Shown piece by piece: positions 1-11,648 of a stretch of DNA of 64,000 bases; position 1 is the stretch's first letter, and every line of letters starts with the position of its first letter. Under the pieces are notes generated by a model. It was given only the letters and a program-made list of their open reading frames with translations. It made no database searches and was not told where the DNA came from. Origin of the DNA: Cephalotrichum gorgonifer (lineage: Eukaryota; Ascomycota; Sordariomycetes; Microascales; Microascaceae); contig ONZQ02000001.1 of the NCBI GenBank assembly GCA_900312665.1, forward strand, positions 1,758,706-1,822,705, in the 5' to 3' direction. Made by a program: the position numbers and the translations under genes.

Positions 1-182
1 CGATGCACGCCAAGCACTCGCATCTCAAGGTGCAACACCACGTGAGCGAGGACGCTTCGGCTCTCGCGTGGATAACCCCTATTTTCGAATTCTACTGCGT
101 CTCGGGTCCCTCTGTGACAAGAGGGGCCATAACGCAGGGCGCAAATAAGATTATACAGTGGGCGAAGCGAGAGGAAGAGCGG

Positions 183-889
183 CTATTCATCATCGGAGGG
201 GGGAGCTTTTGACATGCTGAATCCCTGATTCGTTTGGGAGATTAGAGGTCCGTATTCCGAGCCATCTGTGGCGAGGCGGTATAACCGAGCGACCTGGCAT
301 AAGAATATGTCGAAGCCGATGTCGTATGGTATGCCCACCCTACGAGCGCCATCAACCCGGTCTGATGCCAGTATCAGCGGTTCCTCGTGCAAGTCGTACC
401 GCCGTAACGCGGCATGGCCCGTATTCAGACTCCACCGCTGGCCATGCCTCGGGCGTCCGATCTCCAAGATTGCCGCTCGTCTGCGTGTCTTCGTGTCCGC
501 GTCTAACTTTTTGCCGCCAACGGGAGGCGCCCGCGTTCTCCATCCCGTCAAAACCCACGGCGGGTCCCAAGGCGCGATAGCTTGGTGGTACCTTCCCTGA
601 TCTTCTTGATCGGATAGCGTGCCCACCCCTTGATGACGTCGCTCGTGGTCGATTTCCAGCTCGACGACGACCACGTGGATCTCGGGCTCATCAACAAAAG
701 AGGCGCGGATTCTGAGGATCCCGTCGGCTGGTAGAAGTACGGAGTCGAATTATTGGGTTCCGTGGTTGGCGTCACGGCCGGGTTGATGATGTGTTCGAAG
801 AATGGCGCATCGAAATCTTCGTGGAATCTGCTGCGTCCCACGTCTGACATCTGCATCCTTGGCAGGGTGGCGATACTGTCTGACAACAT
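183..889 (-). CDS. Doubtful short gene, structure unresolved
   Basis: I do not recognise this gene. An ATG at 889 on the minus strand opens a frame that runs to 548 and is rich in Ser, Thr and Pro. A second minus-strand frame, open from about 674 to 183, reads like protein in its last hundred residues (for example DRVDGARRVGIPYDIGFD). The two frames differ, so one intron or a frameshift would be needed to join them. No splice pair is clearly better than others. A consensus TATAAAA lies about 210 nt upstream of the ATG. It may be a small real gene, a decayed gene or chance open frames. Confidence 0.25.
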
Positions 890-2844
890 GGCTGCTATCT
901 TCCTAATATTGGGCCTTAGAGAGATGTTGTGTTGGCGTTCTCAAAGTGCTGGGGATATGTGTGGGGATGGCCGAATCAAGTTATCAGAGATGGCGATTGG
1001 AGAGAGGACGAGGATGTCTCTTATTGGAGAGTTGGAGTTTATGTTGGTTAGCAGAAGGATGGGCATGTTCATCGTGGGCTTTTATGGTTCGCCGTGTGCC
1101 TTTTATAAACCGGGGTCCCGTTGTTTGCCTAGACGACGGGATCGACTGAAACAATGGAGACGGGAAGCTAGGGTCTGGGAACGCGGAGATGTTCCCATAA
1201 GGCTGAGGGTAACGGTATCCCTCGGACCAGTCGGAACTAGAGCCACAGAATCCGATGGTGCAGCCGATAGCAGGAAGGCGTCCGTCACCTGGGAGTAGGG
1301 GTAGGTGGAGAGCTGGGTTGGAGCATCATCTATTGGGCGGTTAGTCTGCCCCAGTGTGTCCTCTCAAGGTCTGTTGACATGGAATGGAAACCCAGGCCGG
1401 AACAGAGGAGTGGCCGCATACGAAGTGATTCCAGTTGATTCCCCTGTTGACTGTGGGATAGCTTGGTGGCGTCGTGGGTAATCTCGCCTTATGACGCGAG
1501 AGGATCGTACCCACAGGCAGGATAGCTAAGTTTATAGATGGCAACAGAATTTCCTTCTATGGAAGGAACTTCAAGGGGAAAGTTGTGGTTTTGTGGACAG
1601 CCATCCGGGCTGGAAGGAAGGGAAGGTTTAGAACAGCTCGAGAGCTTTGACAGTGTTGTCATCGACTCATAATTGTTACATCTACAGCTTCCATTAGAGG
1701 GGCTAGGTTATTTTTTTTTGGTGGCTTGGGACTAATAAAGCTAGATTGCGCAGAGAGCCTACGAGTACGGAATAACCCGATGCCTTGTAACAACATCTAC
1801 ACTTAGTGCCCCTGTTCTTTTATCGGGTATTTTCCTTACACGAACGCCCTTAGTTTTCTTGCCGCTATTTCTCAGATCTTGGGTAGGGGAGAATAAGGGT
1901 ATCAAGTTAAAGAGCGCAGGGGCGTGTGTCATGGACCACAGACACACATCACAACACGGGCACCACATGTGAAGCCCTACTTTCTATCAAGGTTCCCCCT
2001 CATGCCACAAGGAGTTTGTATTCTAGAAAGACGGTTTTCCTCGTGAACTTTAAGACTTCAGCTTTCGATGAACACAGAGCATACATATATTCTGGATATT
2101 GTTGATCCAGGCGAACTAATCCTGCTCCTGGGAGTGTTTTCTCTAGGCTGCTGTAATATTCACGACGCCTGCTATGATTAGGATTGGAATTCCGCACAAT
2201 GAAATCGCAGTCGGTTGTTTAAGTGCGAATGTGCCCAGAACTTAGAAAGCAGAGTTATGGGCCCATATGTAGATGATGATGCTACTCATTGCTGTTCTAG
2301 TCATTGTTCATTATATCCGCGAGGCCCTATCTCTCCTGAGGTTTTGGGGATGACGAGCTGCCTGTCACAGACCCCATGATATGGCTGCACAAGCAACGCC
2401 AGAATAGAAGGCAGCGAACCCCTTGGCTGATACCGGATAGCATAACTGGAGCAAGAGCACACATACCTTTCAAAGTTTACCATCGCACCTTCCCATCCCA
2501 CTCATGCTCCTGTGCCTGGTAACTATGTCACTTGCTACATGTAGGCATGATTTGTATCGGTTGTACCTGCCTCGGGCCCTGGTCTTACCCATCATTCCTG
2601 CTACTTCCTCTTCTCAACTTGTTGTGCTCGAAGCTGTATGTTCGGGCAGTGGCTACCTTTGGTTTCGAAGCCTTCGTTACTTCCTATTTGAGAGTGGACT
2701 ACCATATTGGGTGTACCCTGGATAGGCGCGTCTTGTGTATTTACCTTTTGTCGTCCATCTCCTTTCTACAGATCCGCTTTTAACATACTATCATCAGCAT
2801 TCACCTCTAACTTTCATCACTACGAACCTCATAGAGCATCCATC
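890..2844. other. Intergenic stretch
   Basis: Apart from the TATA-like element near 1101 nothing is recognised. Short open frames occur on both strands without family resemblance. The last few hundred bases are pyrimidine-rich and probably form the promoter and leader of the gene that starts at 2845. Confidence 0.4.
1101..1107 (-). promoter_or_regulatory. TATA box candidate
   Basis: TATAAAA on the minus strand, inside the context TTTATAAAAGGC. It sits about 210 nt upstream of the ATG at 889 and is the only feature arguing that the doubtful minus-strand gene is transcribed. Confidence 0.3.
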
Positions 2845-5522
2845 ATGGATCAAAATCCTCCTGTCCATCCAGTCAATAGCTGCCAGCAGGTGCAAGAGAG
2901 CACTTCAAAGAAACTAGACCAAGCTCCCATCAACACCCATGTCCAGGACCCATCTTCTTTGTTGGCCAACCCATCATCATCCAACACGAACACGAGCACG
3001 AACACACCCATGCGAGCAAATATGAGGAACCGTACAACTGTGTCAGCAGATATTAGCTCTGTCTCCAGCCAGAGTGCAACCAATTTCTCATTCCAGTCTC
3101 CTCATCCACGCAGTGGATTCTCTGGTTTCACACCTCCCACCGTTGGTACTCTTCACGATGGATATTTGGCTCAAACTCAAATGCCCAATCCCTTGCAGAG
3201 GTCCCCTACATACGATAGCACCTTGCAGCCTCTTCCTTCCTACCATGAACAACGACCCAGGCATGCCAGGAATGCTACTGCGCCTATAGCCTTTCAAGGA
3301 CTTGCACCTGAGAGCAGACAGCAGATCGCCCCGAATCACAGCCAATATCAAGCTAGTGGTACCAATTGTCTTCTGCCGCCATTTGCCCACGGAGAGAATC
3401 AGGATATCCCGTTGAGGTTTTCTTCACGGCCTAGCAGTGATCCTGGAGAGCTGTTCCTTTTCTCAAATGATGGGCACCGCAACGGCGAGCGAGGGGATAG
3501 TCGTAGACCCCAGGTAAGCTGATACCCCATCCATCCTAGAATCGTCATGGATATACTAATAATATGACCCAGGGTTTGGACAGAACATTTGGCGCATCTC
3601 ATAATGGCACATCTCGAGCTGTATTGGCTTCCAACACTGGCCCCGAAGAGGGTCCTAATCGAGCCGGCCCCTGCAACATGAGCAGATCCAGATACCGAGC
3701 TCCAACTCCTGGTTCGGGTCCAACACTCGGGGCTGCCGTGCGCACCAACCAGACGACTCAGCCCCAAAGCCATAGGCTAACTGGCGCGCAGGGACATGAC
3801 ATGATCCCAGCTAAAACAGTAGCCGAAGCTCGTATTGAAAGCACATGGTACTTTGACTATTCAGAGGTCTTTGATAGTCCGCCGAGTTTGCCTCCGCATG
3901 TTTCTGCTAGACAGCCCCTGGCCGCTAGACCTAGCCAGATCGACCCAGCTGAAGTCGGTGGGCCTCGTGGCAGTGTCCGGAACAACTTGGACTATGGCCG
4001 GAATCAGGGGTACGGAGATTTGCAGCCCCGAATTCATCACGACGAGTCTTCTTATCCCAACGTGGGTACTCAGTATCGCTTCGCCGGGGCACCGGCCCAA
4101 GATTGTGGTCCTTGGAGGCGGGGGGGACTGCATGGGCGACAGGAATATGCCTCCCCACGAGAGTCACAGCCTCCTCCATGTTACCAGCAACCCCCTGTTC
4201 GTGCCCAAGAGTATGCGTACGCCGAGCCGTATGGACCGTATCCCCAAGCGCCTCATCCCCAGACGGATCCTCCACGCTACCGTGCGTATCCTGATGCCCA
4301 GGACCATAAGGCGGAAGACCGGCGTGACCGTCGGTACCATGGGGGACCTCGGGACGTCCGTGGATACCGACAATGCCAGGGTAGCGGCAGATATATCGAA
4401 GAATACCGCGACGCCAACAGATATTATGGAAACTACCGAAACGTCAGGAACAACTACTCGAACCAGGAGAACGTCCCCCCTTCGCGTATTCAAGCTCCCC
4501 AGAGGGCGGCCCCCCCGAGCCGGATCCCAAGTGGTACCCTAAACGGCATTACCCAGGCACACAGAAGGGTCCAAGATATGATGAAGACCTGGATCCCTCG
4601 CGGGCGGGGACAAAAAGGGGATAGGGACGGCGCAGCCATCCATATCTCACGCCCGATCCCTCTAGCGGCCCCCCATCCTATCTCCTCCAATACCGGCCAC
4701 CGATTGGCAGAGAATGTTTTGTCAATCGACGACGACGATATGCTGCCAGCTGGACTTCGGAATCTCCACCTCGGATCATCAAACCCGAGCGAGGTGGATG
4801 GAGGAGCTTTAGAACGGGTCAACTCGCGTTCCCAGGCACCGTCCAGGCTTGACCAGGGTCGAGACCAGAGAGATGAGGCGTCCCAGAAGCCTGACGCCCC
4901 GGGAATCTCTCGGGAGGCCCGAGGGGGTGAGGAGCCGAGTAAAGTCCGCTTCTATGCGCCCCCGAGGAAGCTCAGCTTCGAAGAACCAGTGCGCTTGCGA
5001 GGGCGCACGCCTTACCCTGCGGAGACGCTGACGGAGTTGGAGTGCCGAGGCATCATTCGAGCCCAACCGAAACAACAAGACTCGGACGAGGACTCCCGGA
5101 GCGTCATCAGGGCTGATCACGGAAAATGGAGATCGACCAAGGCTAGGCTCGGAAATGCCAAGGAAGGTGTTTTCGCTAGGTTGGGCATCAAGTCTAAGAG
5201 GGTGCGGGAGGCCGAGGAGCTTGGATACTCGCTACTGACGCGACGGGCTATGGAGGCGTTGCGCACCTCGGGCGATTCCGGCGACGCCCTTACCGACCTG
5301 GATGATCATAAGAGGAGAATGATTGAACAATGGAGGCAACGGGTTAGCAATGGCGACATTGATGACGAGGCGGATGCTCTGCGGAACGAGATGGACGGCC
5401 ACCGGTCGAACATGACGACGAGTGCAGGACATGCGGTTGTATGCCCTGGCTTCAGGGAGAGGCTTACGCACTTGAAGGAGAAGGCCTTTCGATCAAGGCC
5501 CGAGCTGCGTGAGGGGATGTGA
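2845..5522 (+). CDS. Large disordered protein, unknown function (two exons)
   Basis: Two exons, 2845-3513 and 3573-5522, with a 59-nt phase-0 GTAAGC...CAG intron carrying a TACTAAT branch-like site. The product is 872 aa. I do not recognise the family. Residues 1-220 are rich in Ser, Thr, Asn, Gln and Pro. Roughly 370-530 is an Arg/Tyr/Pro-rich low-complexity stretch with many YR and RY pairs. The last ~200 residues are charged and look helical, with motifs such as GVFARLGIKSKR and GDALTDLDDHKRR. No signal peptide, membrane segment or catalytic motif is visible. The composition would suit a condensate-forming or RNA-associated protein, but that is inference. The ATG at 2845 is chosen because it follows a CATC leader; the frame is open further upstream to 2707, where the sequence is T-rich and unlike the protein. 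Confidence 0.75.
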
Positions 5523-6286
5523 AGGAAGGGTGGTGAGAGATGGGGGGGGAGTATTTGCGTGTGACGCACCTCAGAGCGGCGGCCCGGCTGGTGGTGGCGG
5601 GCGAATAACTTGTCAGATCATTTGTACGATAGGATGTGTATATCACAGAGCATAGGTGTAGGTAATGAGTGCTGTTCTGTTTCTCTCACCGAGGGATAGT
5701 GTGGCGGGAGGGAGGGTTGTGCGGGTGTGTGCTCTTGCGGAAGGTGAAGGAAGGCTTGCCAGTTTTTTGGACGTGTATTACTAGAGAGGAGTGTGAGTTG
5801 GGAAAGGGAAGGGGCCCAGCAATGTTTGAGGCCGTAAATGGGTGCAGTGGGCCACGGCCGGCGACATTTTGCGCATGTAACTACTGGTGACACTAGTTAA
5901 TACAAACGATGTGGAGGCTTCTTGGATGTGTCTCCTTAGGTTTGATGTATGTATGGTATGGGGTATTCATCACCGGAAGTCCCAATTCGCCGTATGGCTG
6001 GAAGAGATGCAGAACGCGGTACTTTTATACCCTACGCCTGTTTCGCTACGTGTAAGGAGGATGCAATGTGCCCCTTAGCAATAGTTCCCGACCCAATTCA
6101 TGCCCCAAAACGCCCATATCCCGTATCCCGTATCCCATAGGTATCTTGTCCCCCCTGTGCTATATCCCATTTTCCCATGTCCCATATTCCGTCATATCCC
6201 ATGTCCCGTATTCCATAGACCCATATCCTAAGTTCCTCCACGCCGTATCCCATAATACAAGTAGACCCAGATTCCCAAACATGTAC
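5523..6286. other. Intergenic stretch with a heptamer repeat
   Basis: Lies between the stop codons of two convergent genes. It contains the degenerate heptamer array at 6112-6252 and no recognisable gene. Confidence 0.5.
6112..6252. repeat. Degenerate CCCATAT/CCCGTAT heptamer minisatellite
   Basis: About 140 nt in which variants of CCCATAT, CCCGTAT, CCCATGT and TTCCATA follow each other with small spacers. It is an imperfect tandem array in the 3' flank between two convergent genes and does not match the fungal telomere unit CCCTAA. Confidence 0.7.
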
Positions 6287-7575
6287 TTAACGCTCGACTC
6301 CTAGTATTCCCCTGGTCGATGAAGCCTCATCGGCTCCAGAACCTCCCCCACGGCCCACACTCGAGCTCCCCACAGACGGGGCCGCGCCCGCACTCTTCTC
6401 CACGTCCTCCGGGTCGGCGCGGGGCGTGACGCCGCCGGAGCTAACGGCGTTCAGCTCCCTGACGGGCGGGGCGGCCGCCCACTCGAAGCCGAGCTTTCGC
6501 AGGGCCCTCTCGGCGGGGACCTTGAGGAGGGGCGCGCAGGCGGCCATGATGATGGCCGCCTCCTCCATCCTGCACCAGAAGAACTCCGGGAGGAGGAGCC
6601 AGAGGCCGTCCGGGTGGCCGAAGTGGTAGGTGAGGACGTGGTAGAGCTTCGGGATGCCGAAGGAGGAGGCGAGGAGGGAGGAGGCCATCAGGACGGATAT
6701 GAGGCCCTTTTCGAGGGGGGAGCGGGGGAGCGAGCGGATGAGGTGGAGGGGGATGATGGCGCAGGTTAGGTCGGAGACGAATGCTGAGGCTGTTTAGGCT
6801 CTTGCGTTAGTATATATATGTTTTTGGGCCTTACCGCGTCCCTTCTTCTTCCATCTCCTACCCGTGGGGAATTGTGAAGGGGGAGGAGGAGATCGAGACC
6901 AAGACCAAGGCTCTGAGAAGGAGAGAGAGAAGGGGGGGGGCTTCAAGACATACTAAAGGACATCATCGTAAACCCCCAGACCTGCGAACGAGGAAGGCAG
7001 TGGCTGTCGTGCGGGTTATTCCCCGAGATGACGCCCCCGCACTGCGAGAGCTGCGCGGCCTCGTACGTCAGGACCACGAGGACCTGGACGACCAGCGTGG
7101 TCCAGATGGCGACGCGCCACCACCTCGCCCTCGTGATCTGCAGCAGCAGGCAGGCGATGGATATGCGCGCGAAGCACGACGCGGGGACCCCGGACATGTA
7201 GACGCCGAGGAGCTTGCGCCTGATGGTGGCGCGGTCGGCATCGGAGATGTAGTAGTTGTGGCGGCCGAAGCCGTGTCTGATTGCGACCGTCATGAAGGCT
7301 ATCGAGACGGTCTTTGCAATCTTTTGGGGGGTTCTGTTAGCTTCTTTTTCTTCCTCTCTTTTTGCTTTTACAAGAGATGAATGGGGCTGGGGAGAGTGGC
7401 TTACAAGCGCAACGGTGACGGTATAGTCCGCGGCCGTCAGGGCCAGCTTATCCCGCCGCGCGCACATGCGCACGATGAAGATGAGGACCGTGAGCGCGTA
7501 GAGGGAGTACGTCGCCCCCAGGAGCGCCGGCCCCCGGTTCACGTTTGGCGGGAGGACGTTTTCGTCTCCGTCCAT
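6287..7575 (-). CDS. Fungal rhodopsin-like (PTH11-type) 7-TM membrane protein
   Basis: Three exons read on the minus strand: 7405-7575, 6954-7320 and 6287-6789, giving about 346 aa. The introns are 84 nt (GTAAGC...AAG, phase 0) and 164 nt (GTATGT...CAG, phase 1). The protein has the hallmarks of the fungal rhodopsin domain. An N-terminal NRGP is followed by a hydrophobic helix; a long central helix block holds CLLLQITRARWW; then comes FVSDLTCAIIPLHLIRSL. Near the C-terminus is EFFWCRMEEAAIIMAACAPL, the most diagnostic part. The tail is Ser/Gly-rich and probably cytosolic. The family includes PTH11-like receptors used for surface sensing in plant pathogens, but most members are uncharacterised and no CFEM domain is present. 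An 80-nt extra exon inside the second intron is possible by splice sites, but it would insert a Pro/Ser stretch into a conserved block, so I left it out. Confidence 0.85.
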
Positions 7576-9396
7576 AGCGGGAGTCTCGTACGTCAGGCAT
7601 ATAAAGTGAAGTGGAGCGTAGGGCAGAGTATGACCCTTATCAGATTGAGAAGCAGAGAGGCTCGAACGGGGGAGGAGCTAGCTGTTATGAGCGCCGTGGG
7701 ATCAGTGCGCGAAGTTGAACAACTCCTGGAACAGGCTCATTCATCTCGAACAGGGGGCTGAAAGGGGGGGGGGGGAAGGTGGGAGAGAGACAATATACTT
7801 GGTACGGGACGGACGGGGAGAGCCGGGGATCTAATTAGCTGAACGGGAACATCGTGTTGCTGGTAACCAATCTCGTTTAGGAGACGAGATCTTCGCCTCT
7901 CCTTCCCAGTTTAAGGTTCCCAAGCGGCTGATCCCCTGCACACCGAGTAACACGGGAGCAGGGGTCTTGCCTTCCGCCTTGGCCTTGGGAAGGGAGCAAG
8001 GGGGTTACTGAGTCGATGTTGAGCTATTATTATTACTCCGTATGAGTTTGTGGGAAAGGACCGTCATCCACAGTTACCACTTCGAGTAATAATAAGCTTG
8101 GCACCTTGAACCTCAGCGCCTTTTTGTCTCAAAACTCCGCCCTTTGTCATTAGCGGGCTTCATCTACTTTACGCAACCGAGCACCCGGTACGCTCGGAGT
8201 AATGTCCATCGACCAGTTAGCTTGCTTCCTCTCTCCGGCGCAGGGGTGCGGGGCGGGGAGTTTATCGAAGCCGAGAGCCGGGGCCGGGGGCCGGGGAGCT
8301 CAGGCCTATTACCAGACAAGTACAGATGTGGCGAGCGGCAGCATGACTCGCGCTGTCGGCCATAACAGGCACTCGTACATAGTGCCCAAAAGTCTAAAGC
8401 AGCACACCTTCGGAGTACGAGCACGGAGTCCCAAGTCCCCAAAGTCTAATCCACCTAAATCCATACCGGGCGCTTGCAAGCGAACGCCCCTTTCGCCATA
8501 ACCCTGAAGGGGCGAGGCGCCATCGAACCATTCCAACCATTCTTCGAGGGTTGATTAATAACGGTAAACTAAAAGGAAAATGTCCGCGTGTGGGGAGATA
8601 TAAGACAGGATCTACGGGGCTAATAGCCACTGTCGTCGGTGCCGTGTATCCCTTTTTAGCCCAGTAAGCTCCCTGACAGAATTGGCCCGGGTCCCGTCCG
8701 CGTTTCCGCGACTCAATGTCATCCAGCCAAGACGGTAACCGAGAGGGGTAACCAGAAGTAGTAATGGCGGCCGAGGACAGCATGGGCAGGTTTGTCCGCT
8801 TAAGGGTGCCAAGATGGCGATCCACCGACCGAGACTGTATTTGGGGACGGGCGCACACACACCATTTCCTCCAAAGCCAGGGGGGAAGAAGGCCCGATAT
8901 TAAAGCACCATGCGGATGGGGGAGAGCGCGCGCGGTTCCCGATCTCTGGGAAAGGACACAAGGCTCTGGGGTGGCGATCGACAGCGGGCGGGATGATGCT
9001 CGCCCCGCGCTCTTCTTGACCAGTGCGCCATTCTTCCCCATATGGAGCAGCCTCGGCGTATTAGAACCATGAATATTGATCATGATCGCTCTTGTCGAGA
9101 TATCCCCGCCGGTGATCCATCACACCGGCAGGGGTCGTCCTCGGGTTCACTACCTTAATGATACGGATCGAACCCATGGATGTTCCGCAGGTGGGCCAGT
9201 GTTTCCGGTGACCATCTTTTTGCAAGGTGCTTGTACGGGATTGGTAGAATATATGTAAAAAAGCGCCACATTATATTCGGTCAAAGTTAAATATCAACCA
9301 TCGGCTTCTGAACATGTTCTCCGTAGTTCCACGCGCCCTAGCAGTGGCGTTCTGGATAGGTCCCAGCTATTCTCGGGGCGTCTTCAGATCGACTCC
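7576..9396. other. Intergenic stretch
   Basis: About 1.8 kb with no supported gene. It is GC-rich in parts, carries a G-run near 7763 and one TACTCCGTA motif at 8034-8042. Long open frames at 8394-9083 look like by-products of low stop frequency. Confidence 0.5.
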
Positions 9397-11648
9397 TCAT
9401 TCGTCCTCAGACCACTCGCGGATGATGATGTCGGCGGCCTGCGTCAGTTAGTCATGCCTCGTTAAACTCACCGGAAAAGGGAGGAGATGGGGGTGGGGGA
9501 TGCGTCCTCACCTTCTCTCCGATCGCGTACGCCAGGGCACTAAGGTGCGAGCTCGGCAGCAGCGGCAGGACACTAATATCCGCAATCCTCAGCCCGTCCA
9601 ACCCGTGGACCCTCAGGTCGGGACCGACAACGCCGCCCTTCTCCTCGGGCAACATGGCCGCCGTGCAGCACGGGTGCATAAACGAGAACGTGAAGCTGTC
9701 CTTGGTATGCTGGAGGAGGTCCTCGTCGCTCTGCACGTCCGCGCCGGGCCTCACCTCCACCGCGCCGTACTGCTGCATCGTGGGTGTGGTAACCATCTGC
9801 CGCAGATAGCGCAAGTGGGCGATGTGGACGTCGAAGTCGATGGGGTTGGAGCCGCTCCGATAGTCGAGGAGGGGCTGCTCAAGGGGGTTAGTGAGGTTCA
9901 GCCGGACCGTGCCGCGGCTGAGGGCATGGAGGGAGATGGCGCGTGCCGAGGTCCCCGTTGCGAACGCGCTCTCAAGGCTCGGCGCCTCGGGGTTCTCGAA
10001 GAAGTCCGCGAGGACGGAAAGCTGGTGCTCGTACCCGGCTATCATCCGCGGGTCATCCCTGTGGTCCGGCGGCAGATACGACGACGCCGTGCCGTTGGAG
10101 ACTATGTCCCGGATGCGGCTGACTATCGCTTCGTAGTCTGCTGTGATGTTAGGGAGGGAGACGAAGATGGCGCTGTTGGACATGGCAAGCGTGTACGGGC
10201 CCCGAGCAGGGATCTCGTCAAACTGCGCCGCCGCCTCGGCCGCGAAGTCGGGGTCGCTACTCATGTCCGACGGCAGCGGATAGAGGTCTAGAGGCTCCGT
10301 GTCTGCGGCAGTTAGCTAATGCCGGGAAGAAGGGGCCCGCAAGAGGGGGGAAGACCCGTACAGTTCCATGCAAGATCGGGGCCGCAGTGGTCCTGGAAAT
10401 TAGACCCAACTCCTGGCTTTTCATTGTTAGCGGTTAGTAGGATCAAGTGTGCGTGGTTGAGTACGTACAAGGTCGAGCACGAGCGGGATCTCTGCTTCGT
10501 CAAGAACCGAGGCGGGCCCGATCCCGCTCCTCTGCAGAATAGTCGGCGTATGGAATGTTCCCGCAGAGAGGATCACCTCTGCATTCGCCGTCACGTTGAA
10601 CACGCGGTCGTCGTTCCGAGATCTCACCTCCACCAAGGGTGGGCCGGAGCCTGTGGTGTCTTCGGGATACACTACTCGGATTACCTGATGCTTCACGAGA
10701 AGGTCGTAGTTCGTCCGGGTTTCGTTCACTGCGGCGTAGTGGCCCAATCCGGAGTGAGAGCGCCGCGACGTCTCGGGGTGTTCCGAGATTGGGATCCAGC
10801 ATAGTCCCTCCTTGTCGCCACCGGCGCACTCGGTGAGAGTCCGGATACCCATCTCTGACCAGGCGGCCCTACCGACAGGGTGGTCGGCCCACAGGAAGGG
10901 GGGGAAGCTGGAGTAGATGGGGGTCTCTCCGCCGTATACTGACAGATCCCAGGTGTACCCGTGCTCCGCGACAGTCTCGGCGTTGGGCTCGGTGAAGGTC
11001 ACACTCTACAAACCTCGTCAGCTCTTGCGGCCCAGGTTTTCGCAGTGACAGTGACAAGGGCAGAAACTGATACTTTCATACCTTTTGAAAGTACGGAAAT
11101 ATCCCGTCCCAATCCCACTTATCTTCGCTGGATGCATACTCAGGACTGTTAACCTGGTCCCAGGCCTCGAAATCTGAACGCGACGGCCGGTCGAAGAACA
11201 TGCCGTTGACGGCACTGCTCCCGCCGACAACCTGGCCCGCGAAAACCACTCCGCGCTTGTTGTCCACCTCGAGGTTAGGCAACGATGAAAAGGCCCATCG
11301 TGAGGCCGCGGCACCCGCCCCGCCCCAGACCGTCAAAGGAGGGTCGAAGGTCCCGGGAGCATACTCTATCTCGCCGTACTCAACAACTAGAACGGTTTCT
11401 ACAGCCGAGTCAGTTTAGCAATTCGCGAGATGATGCGAGCAGGGAGACCGATGGGACGATCGAACTGACTTACTGTCAGGGAAAGCTCCCGTGAGGCGAT
11501 CCGCCACGGTCAGGCCGGCAGTTCCACCACCCGCAATGACAAAGTCGTAGCTGTCACGGAGCTCCGAGACCTGGCGCCTAACAGCATGATGCGGCAAGGC
11601 GCTCGCCACGCCTGCGAGAGACGCAACAAGAGCAATCAGCTGCGTCAT
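9397..11648 (-). CDS. Secreted GMC-family FAD oxidoreductase
   Basis: Six exons on the minus strand: 11474-11648, 11082-11398, 10469-11005, 10362-10416, 9512-10302 and 9397-9438, giving 638 aa. The introns are 52-76 nt with clean GT-AG ends. Residues 1-17 form a signal peptide, followed by an RR pair at 24-25 that could be a processing site. The FAD dinucleotide-binding motif is FVIAGGGTAG (36-45). GMC signature 1 is seen as GQVVGGSSAVNGMFFDRPS and signature 2 as GTFHTPTILQRSGIG. The active-site pair of the family corresponds to His571 (FMHPCCTAAMLP) and His614 (PSSHLSALAYAI). Relatives include aryl-alcohol oxidases, glucose oxidases and glucose/choline dehydrogenases, which oxidise alcohols or sugars outside the cell and often yield hydrogen peroxide. 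The substrate cannot be told from sequence. Length is normal for the family. Confidence 0.92.

Noticed and set aside
6790..6953. Extra 80-nt exon within the second intron of the rhodopsin-like gene
   Set aside because: Splice sites exist, but the exon would add a Pro/Ser/Lys stretch into a conserved membrane block; a single 164-nt intron gives the family pattern.
8394..9083. 229-codon minus-strand open frame
   Set aside because: No recognisable motif, overlapped by open frames on the other strand; GC-rich sequence with few stops by chance.
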